IMG/VR virus record: IMGVR_UViG_3300025326_000183
Span: 1 to 26,301 of that record
Strand: one strand, 5' to 3'
Length of the DNA stretch: 26,301 bases
Source of the DNA: a virus
The notes below the pieces were generated by a model that worked only from the letters and a program-made list of their open reading frames with translations, did not search any database and was not told the DNA's origin. The translations under genes and the position numbers were made by a program. Shown one piece after another: positions 6,833 through 13,751 of the stretch. The stretch's first letter is position 1. The number at the start of each line of letters is the position of its first letter.

Positions 6833-7314
6833 GCTCTTGCTCTTTTTAATCGTTCCATCAGCTCTCTTCCGATCACCACCTTCACCTTCTCCTCGCTCGC
6901 ATCGAATCCGGGTCGCATAAATGGGTCCGCCGCCATCCCCGGGTGGTTCATCACCCGCTCCCGCAAGTTTCCTCCAACCAGCAGCAGCGCCTCTGCCAGG
7001 CTGGCCTCGATCTCGTGCGGTCCCGCCCCCGTCTCGAAGAAACGGTAGAACCAATGGTCCCTGTCCGGACCTACGCTCACTCCCGCGTAGCCGCGCTTGA
7101 TGCTGCGCATGTCCGGGACCATGATAATGTTCGGCCCTGGCGCCCGGCTCTCGATCTCCGCCTCCAGCACCTTTCCCCCTTCCAGCACCGCCTCCATCAC
7201 CGCCGCCCCCGCTGCGATATCGCTCAGCTTCTGGAGCATCGCAATCAGCTCGTCCGCCCCCTCGAGCACGAACGAGCTGGAGCTCTTCATGTACGTAACC
7301 GCTTTTTTTGCCAT
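6829..7314 (-). CDS. HK97 gp10-like head-tail joining / tail-completion protein
   Basis: A 161-residue member of the HK97 gp10 family of head-tail junction proteins. Family hallmarks are visible: the N-terminal helical GADELIAMLQKLSDIAAGAA, EAVLEGGKVLEAEIESRAP, the core WFYRFFETGAGPHE and the near-C-terminal ADPFMRPGFDASEEKV with a helical end. The ATG at 7314 overlaps the upstream stop (TGATG), so it is translationally coupled to the T chaperone frame. The TTG one codon earlier is unlikely to be used. It is oddly placed: in HK97-like genomes this gene normally precedes the tail terminator and tube, whereas here it sits between the chaperones and tape measure. Confidence 0.85.
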   Translation of the reverse strand: MAKKAVTYMKSSSSFVLEGADELIAMLQKLSDIAAGAAVMEAVLEGGKVLEAEIESRAPGPNIIMVPDMRSIKRGYAGVSVGPDRDHWFYRFFETGAGPHEIEASLAEALLLVGGNLRERVMNHPGMAADPFMRPGFDASEEKVKVVIGRELMERLKRARA

Positions 7315-7730
7315 CAATCTCCCGTAGGGGCGGGTCGCGACCCGCCCTTACTATACCTCTCTGCCCACATCTTCACCTTCCGCCACACCTCCTCCGGCCG
7401 TGCCCCGCCGCTCTCCGCGGGGGTCGGCTCTTCTCCCCCTCTCCCTGTGGGAGAGGGGTCAGGGGTGAGGGCTCCATACCTCGGCATAAACTCCCCCGCC
7501 TCATACGGCTTCGGCCTCTTCTTCCCATCCCGGTACACGTTGGCGATCAGGCTGGCCACGATCCCGGCGCTCACCTCCGCCCGGTATCCCAGGCTCACCG
7601 GCTCCACCTGGTCGAACGCCATCCACTCCGCCATCACGCCCGCCGGCATGCGGCTCAGCAGCCCGTCCACGTCCCACACCCCCAGCGCCAGGCTCAGCCG
7701 GTAGGCGAATCTCCGCCAGGGGTCTCTGGA
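7314..7730 (-). CDS. gpT-like tail assembly chaperone extension (made by -1 frameshift from G)
   Basis: This frame has no convincing start of its own; it opens in the -1 frame of the upstream chaperone at a slippery heptamer (7736-7730). After the shift it reads SRDPWRRFAYRLSLALGVWD, then VDGLLSRMPAGVMAEWMAFD and IANVYRDGKKRPKPYEAGEF, the conserved T/DUF4035-type module. The fusion would be about 259 residues and should chaperone the tape measure while tail tube assembles. The only internal start is a GTG at 7679 without a good ribosome site. About the last 50 residues are repeat-derived: LTPDPSPTGRGGEEP from one palindromic element and GGSRPAPTGD from a second repeat, so the native C-terminus probably ended soon after EFMP. 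Confidence 0.85.
   Translation of the reverse strand, partial: SRDPWRRFAYRLSLALGVWDVDGLLSRMPAGVMAEWMAFDQVEPVSLGYRAEVSAGIVASLIANVYRDGKKRPKPYEAGEFMPRYGALTPDPSPTGRGGEEPTPAESGGARPEEVWRKVKMWAERYSKGGSRPAPTGD
7328..7347. repeat. Perfect 20-bp palindrome (GGGCGGGTCGCGACCCGCCC), dispersed-repeat type
   Basis: A fully self-complementary 20-mer flanked by CGTAG and TTA. It encodes the GGSRPAP end of the T chaperone frame and stops just before the TGATG coupling to the next gene. It resembles widespread bacterial dispersed palindromes. In RNA it would form a strong hairpin. Confidence 0.75.
7433..7471. repeat. Translatable palindromic repeat, copy 1 (in T chaperone)
   Basis: The stem CCCTCTCCC / GGGAGAGGGG is followed by TCAGGGGTGAGGG. 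On the coding strand it reads LTPDPSPTGRGGEE. It lies in frame after the conserved T module. Confidence 0.85.
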
Positions 7731-8077
7731 AAATTTTCACGGAGCTGCTCCACATCTCCCGCTGTCGCCCTGGAGAGCCGCATGCCCGCCTCGCTGATCG
7801 CCGTCAGGGTCTTCAGCCGCTTGCTGATCAGCAGATCGAGATCCGCCTGGTTCTCCATGTCGAACAGCGGCTCGCCTTTCTCGTCCACCAGGAACGCCGC
7901 GCACATGATTGCCTGGGTTGTGACCGTATCTTTCCCATCCGATAGCGCCGCCAGCCTGCCCCACGTGTGCGCGTCCATCGCCCGCACGCGCACCCTCCCG
8001 CCGAACGCCTCCACCTCTTCCACCGGCCGGTCGTCCGCAGCAAGGATAGCGTCACGACCTAAAATAGCTTTAGTCAT
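7694..8077 (-). CDS. gpG-like tail assembly chaperone
   Basis: A 127-residue protein beginning MTKAILGRDAILAADDRPVE; the ATG at 8077 is preferred over the TTG at 8092 because GAGGG lies just upstream. Composition and layout match lambda gpG-type chaperones: an N-terminal beta part (VEAFGGRVRVRAMDAHTW), a helical middle (AIMCAAFLVDEKGEPLFDME, LISKRLKTLTAISEAGMRLS) and a short end (LRENFPETPGGDSPTG). It lies between tail tube and tape measure, and about 14 codons before the zero-frame stop it carries a slippery heptamer that gives the G-T fusion. Most ribosomes should make G and a minority G-T, the ratio important for tail assembly. Confidence 0.88.
   Translation of the reverse strand: MTKAILGRDAILAADDRPVEEVEAFGGRVRVRAMDAHTWGRLAALSDGKDTVTTQAIMCAAFLVDEKGEPLFDMENQADLDLLISKRLKTLTAISEAGMRLSRATAGDVEQLRENFPETPGGDSPTG
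7730..7736 (-). promoter_or_regulatory. Programmed -1 ribosomal frameshift site A AAT TTT
   Basis: In the G frame the codons are GAA AAT TTT CCA, giving the canonical X XXY YYZ heptamer AAATTTT. Both tRNAs can re-pair after a -1 slip (AAT to AAA, TTT to TTT). The -1 frame then reads straight into the conserved T module and the zero frame stops at 7696-7694. No stop interrupts either frame in the overlap. This is the mechanism known for lambda G/GT. Confidence 0.88.
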
Positions 8078-8108
8078 CGTCCGCCCTCTCAACTTGAATA
8101 GCTATATG

Positions 8109-8166
8109 CCGTAAGCTCTTAGCTCTTAGCTTTAAGCTGATAGCTGATAGCTGATAGCTGATAGCT
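8109..8166. repeat. Tandem 'agctgatagctgatagct' repeat in gap
   Basis: GCTCTTAGCTCTTAGCTTTA is followed by four TAGCTGA units, filling the space between the tail tube stop and the G chaperone. Related TAGCT/CAGCT words occur at 6768-6803 and 16241-16300. Confidence 0.75.
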
Positions 8167-8583
8167 TTACGTTATCGTCGGCGCCCCGGTCGGTTGGATC
8201 GTCACGTTGCACTTGAACCCGTCTTTCACCTTCGACACGCGCCCCACCTTCTGGATGTGGGCGCTGAAGGCAATGATCTCCTGGCCTGCCGGGTCTTCGA
8301 TGCTCATGCTCACTGCCGCCGTCGCATCGAAGGCCGTCAGCACTGCCTGGTGCGTCGCCTCCAGGTCGTCCCAGCCCAGCACCGCTGTGAAGGCGTTTAG
8401 CGCCCTCACGCCCGAGTCGATCCAGGTCGTATACCCGCTCGCCGCCGATGCCGGGTGCGCCGTCATATCCGCCAGGAACTTCTCCGTCTCCGGGAAATCC
8501 ACGTCCAGCAGGTTTGTCACTGCCGTCAGCGTCGTGCTGATCATGATCTTCAACACCACTCCAAATCCACCTTGCTCAGCCAT
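8167..8583 (-). CDS. Major tail tube protein
   Basis: A 138-residue protein beginning MAEQGGFGVVLKIMISTTLT and ending QPTGAPTIT. Alternating strands (LTAVTNLLDVDFPET, AVSMSIEDPAGQEIIAFSAH, GFKCNVTIQPTG) around one helix (LEATHQAVLTAFD) fit the beta-sandwich of siphophage tube proteins. Its position between the tail terminator and the G/T chaperones is the standard slot. AGGAG lies seven bases before the ATG. The identification rests on position, size and strand pattern; no single diagnostic motif exists for this family. A palindromic repeat directly upstream (8611-8651) could influence mRNA stability of this highly expressed gene. Confidence 0.8.
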   Translation of the reverse strand: MAEQGGFGVVLKIMISTTLTAVTNLLDVDFPETEKFLADMTAHPASAASGYTTWIDSGVRALNAFTAVLGWDDLEATHQAVLTAFDATAAVSMSIEDPAGQEIIAFSAHIQKVGRVSKVKDGFKCNVTIQPTGAPTIT

Positions 8584-8610
8584 CTTTATTCTCCTTTTCT
8601 TTTATCTTTC

Positions 8611-8651
8611 CCTCTCCCCTTCCCTTTAGGGAAGGGGCCGGGGGTTAGGTT
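8611..8651. repeat. Translatable palindromic repeat, copy 2 (intergenic)
   Basis: CCCCTTCCCTTTAGGGAAGG with a GGCCGGGGGTTAGG tail, lying between the tail terminator stop (8652-8650) and the tail tube gene. It is the one copy wholly in a gene gap between two well-defined genes. Confidence 0.9.
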
Positions 8652-9042
8652 AAGCCCTATACATGATTCCCACGTCCACCCTGGTCGTATACACACCTCC
8701 TACAGCTCCCCACCCGTCGAACTCATTCAGCACCTCCCCGCTTTCCACCGTCACATCCCCCATCAGCCCCTTATACCCTCGCACCGCGGAACCTATCATC
8801 CTCGCCAGCTCCTTCGCCGCCTCGAACGTGTTCCCCTGGCAGGTGAGCTGCACGCGCGCCGTCTTGAGCTTGCTCAGACCGTCGTGGTCCATGATCTCCG
8901 TCTGGCTGATCACCTGGTACGCCGCCGCCGGCCTGCTCACCTCTTGCGGGATCGTCATCGGGTAGATCCTGGTCTCCACCAGGTTGTACACTTCCGCTTT
9001 GGTCGTCAGGTACTCATACAGCCCTTCCTCGATGTTGCTCAT
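8650..9042 (-). CDS. Tail terminator / completion protein (DUF3168 family), internal start
   Basis: A 130-residue protein that should cap the tail tube and join it to the head. It starts MSNIEEGLYEYLTTKAEVYN and shows family marks RIYPMTIPQEVSRPAAAYQV, then TARVQLTCQG, FEAAKELARMIGSAV and VDVGIMYRA. It lies directly before the tail tube gene, the standard slot. AGGAGG lies 11 bases upstream of this ATG, so it can be translated alone. However, it is also in frame with, and not separated by any stop from, the upstream beta-helix frame, so a fused product is equally readable. Normal family length is about 110-140 residues, which argues that this internal start gives the functional protein. Confidence 0.85.
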   Translation of the reverse strand: MSNIEEGLYEYLTTKAEVYNLVETRIYPMTIPQEVSRPAAAYQVISQTEIMDHDGLSKLKTARVQLTCQGNTFEAAKELARMIGSAVRGYKGLMGDVTVESGEVLNEFDGWGAVGGVYTTRVDVGIMYRA

Positions 9043-10527
9043 GGTCGTCGATACCTCCTCTACCAGCCACACGCCATAGGACGGGAACGGCTCGCTCGGC
9101 CACGCGATCGGGCTGTCGTATCCCGTTGGGCTTCTCAGGCTCCAGTCCGCTGCCAGCAGGCTGATCGTCAGGTTCGGGCTGTCCGCGTCATACGTGAACT
9201 CCACGTACTCGCTCATGTTCAGGCAGTTGTAGTAACGGCAGGTCGCCCCGTTCTCCAGCCCCAGGGGTGTCAGGTTTACAGTCACGCTGCTCGCCCCCAG
9301 GAAGTTCATCGCTACCACAAACCCTCTGCCTGCCGTGCTAGCCGGGATCGCTGCGACTGTGTTGCTGGTGGGCAGCCCCGAATTGTGCGTGGTGGCTGCG
9401 TCGAACCCGCTAGATGCTTGCCAAGTGGCGTAGTTCGATGCCACGCCGTTGTATTGGAATGCCGCCGATCCCGCTGGATTTCCCCAGTACACATTTTGGT
9501 TCCATATCACCGTTCCCGGGGTGTTGTTGGGCATGTAGTCGCCGATCTCCTTGCTGCCTCCTGAGTTGTTCACAGCCAGGTTGGATAATAAGTTGACGTT
9601 CTTGAAGCCGCGGCAATACAGCACGTATACCCCCACCGCGTCCCACACCGTGTTGTGCTGCAACGTGATCGCTGAGGGATTGGCGTTGCTCGTGTCGATG
9701 CTGGCCTGGATCGCTGCCCGGTTGCCCATCACGTAGTTGTATGTCACCACGTTGCCGCTATTATCGTAGCTCGGCGCTCCGATCAGGATCTTGCCGTGCA
9801 TCACTACATTGTGGTCGAGGGTGTAATCCCGCACGTCGGCTGCCGTGCCGTAAAAATGGAGGTTGTAAGCCTGGCTGGCGTAGGTCGATTGGAACGAATA
9901 TAAGAACACGTTATTTTTGATGCTCACCGCTCCGCCGCCGTGGTTGTGAGCGTATAGGTTGTAGCCGGCGTTGTAGCCCAGCGCCGCGGAATAAAACCCG
10001 TTCCACCCAACCACGCACCCGTCCATCTCGAACCCTGCCGCCTCCATCGGGTATATATTCTCGCAGTCGTGGATGTAGCAATCGTAGATCTTGATCCCCG
10101 CCGCTGTGATGTAGATCGCCGGGTAGTCCACGTTGGCCTGCGCTGCAAAACTCCTGGTTGTGGGCGTGGGTGCTATCTCGATCCCCTGGATCGTGATGTA
10201 GCTGCAGTTCCCGCTCGTGAAATGCACCCCGCCATTGATCCTTACCGTTTCCCGTAGATAATTCTTGAACGTGATCTGGCTGCCGCTCGCTCCAGATACC
10301 TTGAACGTGTACACGCCCTTCCCGGCGACCGCCGCCGTGCCGTCCATATAGGTTACAGCCGTTTCACCCTTCACCAGCGGCGTGTACGTCCCCGCCCTCA
10401 GCAGCACCTTATCCCCCGCCGCCACCGGGCTTCCCGCCGCAATTAACGACTCCAGCGTGCGCGGGTCGCTGGAACTCCCCAGCCCCGTCGCACTGCCTGT
10501 CGTCGCTACAACCCAGATCCGAGCCAT
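8650..10527 (-). CDS. Right-handed beta-helix protein fused in frame to tail terminator
   Basis: The 625-codon frame starts MARIWVVATTGSATGLGSSS, with GAGGTAA just upstream. Residues about 20-320 have the look of a right-handed parallel beta-helix: AGDKVLLRAGTYTP, GSQITFKNYLRETVRINGGV, YITIQGIEI, IKIYDCYIHDCENIYP, AVSIKNNVFLY, YTLDHNVVMH, ITLQHNTVWDAVGVYV, VNLLSNLAVNNSGG. These regularly spaced I/V-x-N-N-x-V turns are typical of tailspikes, pectate lyases and NosD-type repeats. Residues about 380-490 form a beta-sandwich-like end (LGASSVTVNLTPLGLENGAT). No signal peptide is present. M496 then begins the DUF3168 tail terminator. The beta-helix could be a tailspike or side fibre that binds or cleaves glycans; catalytic residues cannot be assigned by eye. 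Confidence 0.8.
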   Translation of the reverse strand: MARIWVVATTGSATGLGSSSDPRTLESLIAAGSPVAAGDKVLLRAGTYTPLVKGETAVTYMDGTAAVAGKGVYTFKVSGASGSQITFKNYLRETVRINGGVHFTSGNCSYITIQGIEIAPTPTTRSFAAQANVDYPAIYITAAGIKIYDCYIHDCENIYPMEAAGFEMDGCVVGWNGFYSAALGYNAGYNLYAHNHGGGAVSIKNNVFLYSFQSTYASQAYNLHFYGTAADVRDYTLDHNVVMHGKILIGAPSYDNSGNVVTYNYVMGNRAAIQASIDTSNANPSAITLQHNTVWDAVGVYVLYCRGFKNVNLLSNLAVNNSGGSKEIGDYMPNNTPGTVIWNQNVYWGNPAGSAAFQYNGVASNYATWQASSGFDAATTHNSGLPTSNTVAAIPASTAGRGFVVAMNFLGASSVTVNLTPLGLENGATCRYYNCLNMSEYVEFTYDADSPNLTISLLAADWSLRSPTGYDSPIAWPSEPFPSYGVWLVEEVSTTMSNIEEGLYEYLTTKAEVYNLVETRIYPMTIPQEVSRPAAAYQVISQTEIMDHDGLSKLKTARVQLTCQGNTFEAAKELARMIGSAVRGYKGLMGDVTVESGEVLNEFDGWGAVGGVYTTRVDVGIMYRA

Positions 10528-10535
10528 CCGTTACC

Positions 10536-10817
10536 TCACCCTCTCCGCCCGCTCGTCCATCCCGGCCTCTTCCTCGATGTGTCCACCGGTCTGCTCCTGC
10601 TGCTCTCTTCTTCTCTCTTGACCTTCCTTGCTACCCCTCCTCCACTTCCATACATGATCATCAGTATCCCCGCCAGGATGCCCCGGTAGCTTCCTGCCAC
10701 CTGCTGGCGGTCGCCCTGCGTGTGCGTTCCGGGCGTGGGCAGCACCAGGTGCGCATCGATCCCGGATGCCATAAGGCTCGCCCGCTTATCTCTCGTGTCA
10801 ATTGCCACTATGCCCAC
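10536..10817 (-). CDS. Small conserved-type phage protein (93 aa)
   Basis: Begins MGIVAIDTRDKRASLMASGI from a GTG at 10817, overlapping the end of the Ser-Asp repeat gene. A second GTG at 10808 (reading VAIDTRDKR, TAGTG overlap) has GGGGAG at better spacing and may be the true start. Residues 1-60 (LVLPTPGTHTQGDRQQVAGS, YRGILAGILMIMYGSG) resemble a short module that I associate with structural operons of phages of GC-rich bacteria, located beside fibre genes. The C-terminal third is very basic and Ser/Arg-rich. It has no assigned function. Its tight packing between fibre-type genes suggests a virion or assembly accessory. Confidence 0.6.
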   Translation of the reverse strand: MGIVAIDTRDKRASLMASGIDAHLVLPTPGTHTQGDRQQVAGSYRGILAGILMIMYGSGGGVARKVKREEESSRSRPVDTSRKRPGWTSGRRG

Positions 10818-13120
10818 TCCCCGCGTACGAAGGTCGTCCCGTCATCGCTCACCGCTGCGCTGGCAATGTCCGCCCCGTCCGCGTCGTTCCTCAGGCTCTC
10901 CACCGCGCTGGTCGCCGTGCGCTTGTTCCTCGCCAGTGCAAACACGAAGGCCAATTTATCGCCGTAGCCGGCATTTGCCGCCGGCACGCCTGCGATCTCC
11001 GCTTCAGCCGTGTCCCATACCTGCGAATACAGGTCGCTCAGCGAGCTGGCGCCCACCGTCACGCCGGCTGCCAGGTTGGAGTACACGTCGCTCAGCACCC
11101 CGCTCATCCCCGCTAAATAAGATCGTAGATCGCTGGTCAGGTCGCTCAGCTGCGAGTTGGTCGCCACTGCTTTCGGCACACGAGACTGAAAGTCGCTCTG
11201 AACATCTGATAATAATGAGTAGATGTCCGATACTCTCGACTGGTTTAGCAGCACCCGGCTGTTCGTCTGCTGGGCTGCGCTCAAGATGTCGCTCAGGTCA
11301 GAAGCCAACACCGCCTGCACCCGGCTGGCGATGTCCGAGATGTCGCTCGCTCCCAGCGTAAAGGCTACCGCTGCAATCGCACTGCGCAGGTCGCTCATGT
11401 CGCTGGCATTCAGCGGCACACCCGCTGCAAACTGGCTGTCCAGCGCACTCTGCACGTCGCTGATCACACTGGCGTTCAGGTCGAGTTGGCTTTCCACATC
11501 GCTCACCATCGACCGCACCACCAGCACCCGGGAATTTCCCTGCTGCGCTGCGCTCAGGATGTCTGAAATATCGCTGGCCAGGATCGCCTTGACCGCCGAG
11601 GCGATGTCGCTGATGTCGCTGGCTGTGACCGTTGTCACTGCCGCAGCCACTGCCGAGGCAATGTCGCTGATATCCGATGCCGTCAGCGTTACGGATACCG
11701 CCCCGATCTTGCTCCCCAGGTCGCTGTTCATGTCGCTCAGGAAGCCGCTGTTCCATACGAACTGCGAGTCCAGCGCGCTCTCTATATCCGACACGTTTGA
11801 CTGGATCAGCACGATCCTGGAGGAGACTGCTGCCCCGATCGCCGTCGCCCATACCCGGCTGGCGATATCGCTCATGTCCGACGCGCTCACGCTGGCCGTC
11901 ACTCCGGCAATCGCACTCCTCAGGTCGCTCAGGTCGCTGGCCGTCAGTGGGTGACCGGCTGCAAACTGGCTGTCCAGCGCGCTCAGTACGTCGCTGATCA
12001 TGCTGGCGTTCAGGTCGAGCTGACTGTCCACGTCGCTCACCAGAGATTGCACCACCAGCGCCCGGCTGTTCCCCTGCTGCGCCGCGCTCAGGATGTCCGA
12101 GATGTCGCTGGCCAGGATCAGCTTGACCGCGCTGGCAATGTCCGAGATGTCGCTCGCCCCGATGCTGGCCGTCACCCCTGCGATCGCCGATCTCAAATCG
12201 CTCAGATCGCTGGCGTTCAGTGGGTGACCGGCCGTGAACTGGCTGGTCAGGGCGCTGTCCACGTCCGATACTAACGACTGGATCAACAGGATCCGGCTAT
12301 CGACCCGCACCCCTGCTGCCGTCGCCCATACCCGGCTGGCGATATCGCTCATGTCCGAGGCGCTCACGCTGGCCGTCACTCCGGCAATCGCACTCCTCAG
12401 GTCGCTCAGGTCCGAGGCGTTCAGCGGGTGACCGGCTGCAAACTGGCTGTCCAGCGCGCTCAGTACATCGCTGATCATGCTGGCGTTCAGGTCGAGCTGG
12501 CTCTCCACGTCGCTCACGTTCGACTGGATCAACGCAATCCGGGAAGATACCGCTGCCCCGATCACTGTCGCCCATACCCGGCTGGCAATGTCGCTCATGT
12601 CCGAGGCGTTCAGCGGGTGGCCCGCCGTGAACTGGCTGGTCAAGGCGCTGTCCACGTCGCTCAGCATGCCGCTCATCCCCAGTAGGTAAGATAATAGATT
12701 GCTGTTCACATCACTCAGCAAGGACTGCGACGCTACAGCCTTCGGCACCCGGCTCTGGAAATCCGACATCAGATCGGATAGCAGCGAATAGGCATCCGAC
12801 GGGTCGATTTCCTGCGGCTGGAAGATCAGGATCTGGTCGGCGCAGGATGGGTGCGAATAGCGGATAATCAGGTAGTCATAATTACATTCCGCCGCCTTCA
12901 ATGTCTGCTGGAAGATGCCCGAGTGTACCAGCGTCACTGCTTTCGAGATCGTCCCCGATGTGAACGCATCGCTCACCCCGTGATTGACCCCAAAGAATTT
13001 CTTGGTCGCCGCCGAGTTGAAATCGCTGGCCGTGATCCCGCTCTCGATTGTGGCAAAGTCCGTCTTGTCCACCATCGGGAACATGATCTGGTTCATGGCG
13101 TTCTTTTTAAAATTCGGCAT
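10808..13120 (-). CDS. Ser-Asp repeat structural protein, probable fibre (770 aa)
   Basis: Three parts are visible. Residues 1-108 are a non-repetitive beta-rich head (MPNFKKNAMNQIMFPMVDKT, TISKAVTLVHSGIFQQTLKA, DQILIFQPQEIDPSD). Residues about 109-690 are an imperfect repeat array built from short words such as ASDISDIASAV, LSDVDSALTSQF, AAGHPLNASDLSDLRSAIAG and SRVWATAIGAAVSSRI. The last 80 residues (VWDTAEAEIAGVPAANAGYG, LAFVFALARNKRTATSAVES, SDDGTTFVRGEWA) resemble a terminal module common in phage fibre-like proteins. The regular hydrophobic spacing suggests trimeric helical or beta-prism repeats. Ser and Asp dominate, giving many possible O-glycosylation sites. The start has AAGGAG six bases upstream and overlaps the methyltransferase end by 14 bases. 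The array holds long near-identical DNA repeats and could change length by recombination. Confidence 0.8.
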   Translation of the reverse strand: MPNFKKNAMNQIMFPMVDKTDFATIESGITASDFNSAATKKFFGVNHGVSDAFTSGTISKAVTLVHSGIFQQTLKAAECNYDYLIIRYSHPSCADQILIFQPQEIDPSDAYSLLSDLMSDFQSRVPKAVASQSLLSDVNSNLLSYLLGMSGMLSDVDSALTSQFTAGHPLNASDMSDIASRVWATVIGAAVSSRIALIQSNVSDVESQLDLNASMISDVLSALDSQFAAGHPLNASDLSDLRSAIAGVTASVSASDMSDIASRVWATAAGVRVDSRILLIQSLVSDVDSALTSQFTAGHPLNASDLSDLRSAIAGVTASIGASDISDIASAVKLILASDISDILSAAQQGNSRALVVQSLVSDVDSQLDLNASMISDVLSALDSQFAAGHPLTASDLSDLRSAIAGVTASVSASDMSDIASRVWATAIGAAVSSRIVLIQSNVSDIESALDSQFVWNSGFLSDMNSDLGSKIGAVSVTLTASDISDIASAVAAAVTTVTASDISDIASAVKAILASDISDILSAAQQGNSRVLVVRSMVSDVESQLDLNASVISDVQSALDSQFAAGVPLNASDMSDLRSAIAAVAFTLGASDISDIASRVQAVLASDLSDILSAAQQTNSRVLLNQSRVSDIYSLLSDVQSDFQSRVPKAVATNSQLSDLTSDLRSYLAGMSGVLSDVYSNLAAGVTVGASSLSDLYSQVWDTAEAEIAGVPAANAGYGDKLAFVFALARNKRTATSAVESLRNDADGADIASAAVSDDGTTFVRGEWA
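11842..12022. repeat. Long direct repeat, copy A (181 bp) in Ser-Asp array
   Basis: Matches 12319-12499 at a constant offset of 477 bp (159 codons) with about eight mismatches by eye, clustered around 11927-11940. It encodes the unit running from ATRVW-type words through LDSQFAAGHPL to QLDLNAS. Confidence 0.85.
12319..12499. repeat. Long direct repeat, copy B (181 bp) in Ser-Asp array
   Basis: Second copy of the 11842-12022 unit, 477 bp away. Shorter related segments occur throughout 11280-12690. Such identity allows deletion or expansion of whole 159-residue blocks while keeping frame. Confidence 0.85.
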
Positions 13121-13751
13121 CCTTCACTCCTTCCTTCTCCCCTTCCCTTTTAGGGAAGGGGCCGGGCGAAGTCCCGTCGTTCTTGGACGGGAGGGTTAGG
13201 TTGAAAATCAGCCCTTCCGCCGTCCCTGGCTCGCCGTTGTACCAGTACCATTCCACGATCCCGTACCCGTGTCGCTCTACCAGCACTTTCAGCGTGTGCC
13301 AGCTGTAATACGCCACGTGCTCTGGGTTGACCATCTCGACCCCCCCTTGAATATACTGGTACCCGCTCTTATTCATGGCGTTGGGCGTGGTCAATATCAG
13401 CGGACATTTATACCCATGCAGTAGGTCCAGGAAGTGCCCTGCGTTGCTCAGGTGCTCGATCACCTCGCCTGCGATCACCACCTCCACCCCGGGGATCCCC
13501 GGCAGCTCCTGCGCCGTGTCCAGGTCGATGCACCATTCCGCATTAGCCCGGTTGATGCTGTGGTACTCGCCCGCTATTTGCCGGATCGCCTCGCTCATCG
13601 GCCCGCTCGCCCCAACATCCAGCACTACCTTGCCCTTGGCCTGTCCCAGCAAGTATTGCTCCCGGCTGATCGATTCAGCCATCGGCACCCGGTGCTCCAT
13701 CTTCGCCAGGTATTCCGCCCTGGTATCTAGTAGATCATAAATATCGTTCAT
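13107..13751 (-). CDS. Class I SAM-dependent methyltransferase (sugar/virion modification?)
   Basis: A Rossmann-fold methyltransferase of 214 residues. Motif I is KVVLDVGASGP (41-51), an acidic cofactor position follows near 75-78 (CIDLD), and later motifs are VVIAGEVIEHLSNAGHFLDL (91-110) and CPLILTTPNAMNKSGY (116-131), in the style of Methyltransf_11/23 enzymes acting on small molecules or sugars. It overlaps the glycosyltransferase upstream by 17 bases and the Ser-Asp repeat gene downstream by 14 bases, so the three are probably co-translated. Residues about 184-206 (SKNDGTSPGPFPKREGEKEG) come from a palindromic repeat; the native enzyme probably ended near GLIFNL. The target is not shown by the sequence; methylation of a sugar placed by the neighbouring enzyme is my inference. 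Confidence 0.85.
   Translation of the reverse strand: MNDIYDLLDTRAEYLAKMEHRVPMAESISREQYLLGQAKGKVVLDVGASGPMSEAIRQIAGEYHSINRANAEWCIDLDTAQELPGIPGVEVVIAGEVIEHLSNAGHFLDLLHGYKCPLILTTPNAMNKSGYQYIQGGVEMVNPEHVAYYSWHTLKVLVERHGYGIVEWYWYNGEPGTAEGLIFNLTLPSKNDGTSPGPFPKREGEKEGVKDAEF
13135..13202. repeat. Translatable palindromic repeat, copy 3 (long form, methyltransferase end)
   Basis: CCCTTTTAGGG-type stem (CCCTTCCC.TTTT.AGGGAAGGGG) whose tail GGCCGGG..GGGTTAGG is split by a 26-base segment, AGTCCCGTCGTTCTTGGACG, itself partly palindromic. It extends the methyltransferase reading frame into the next gene's start. Confidence 0.85.

Noticed and set aside
8611-8651. Rho-independent terminator between tail terminator and tail tube
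   Set aside because: The stem-loop is strong but lacks a U-tract on the transcribed strand, and identical elements lie inside genes that must be transcribed through.
10808-13120. CRISPR array suggested by dense repeats
   Set aside because: Repeat spacing is codon-phased, the units are imperfect and there are no constant spacers; it is a repetitive coding sequence.
2291-13120. Diversity-generating retroelement acting on a tail fibre
   Set aside because: No reverse transcriptase frame and no template/variable repeat pair with adenine-biased changes is visible.
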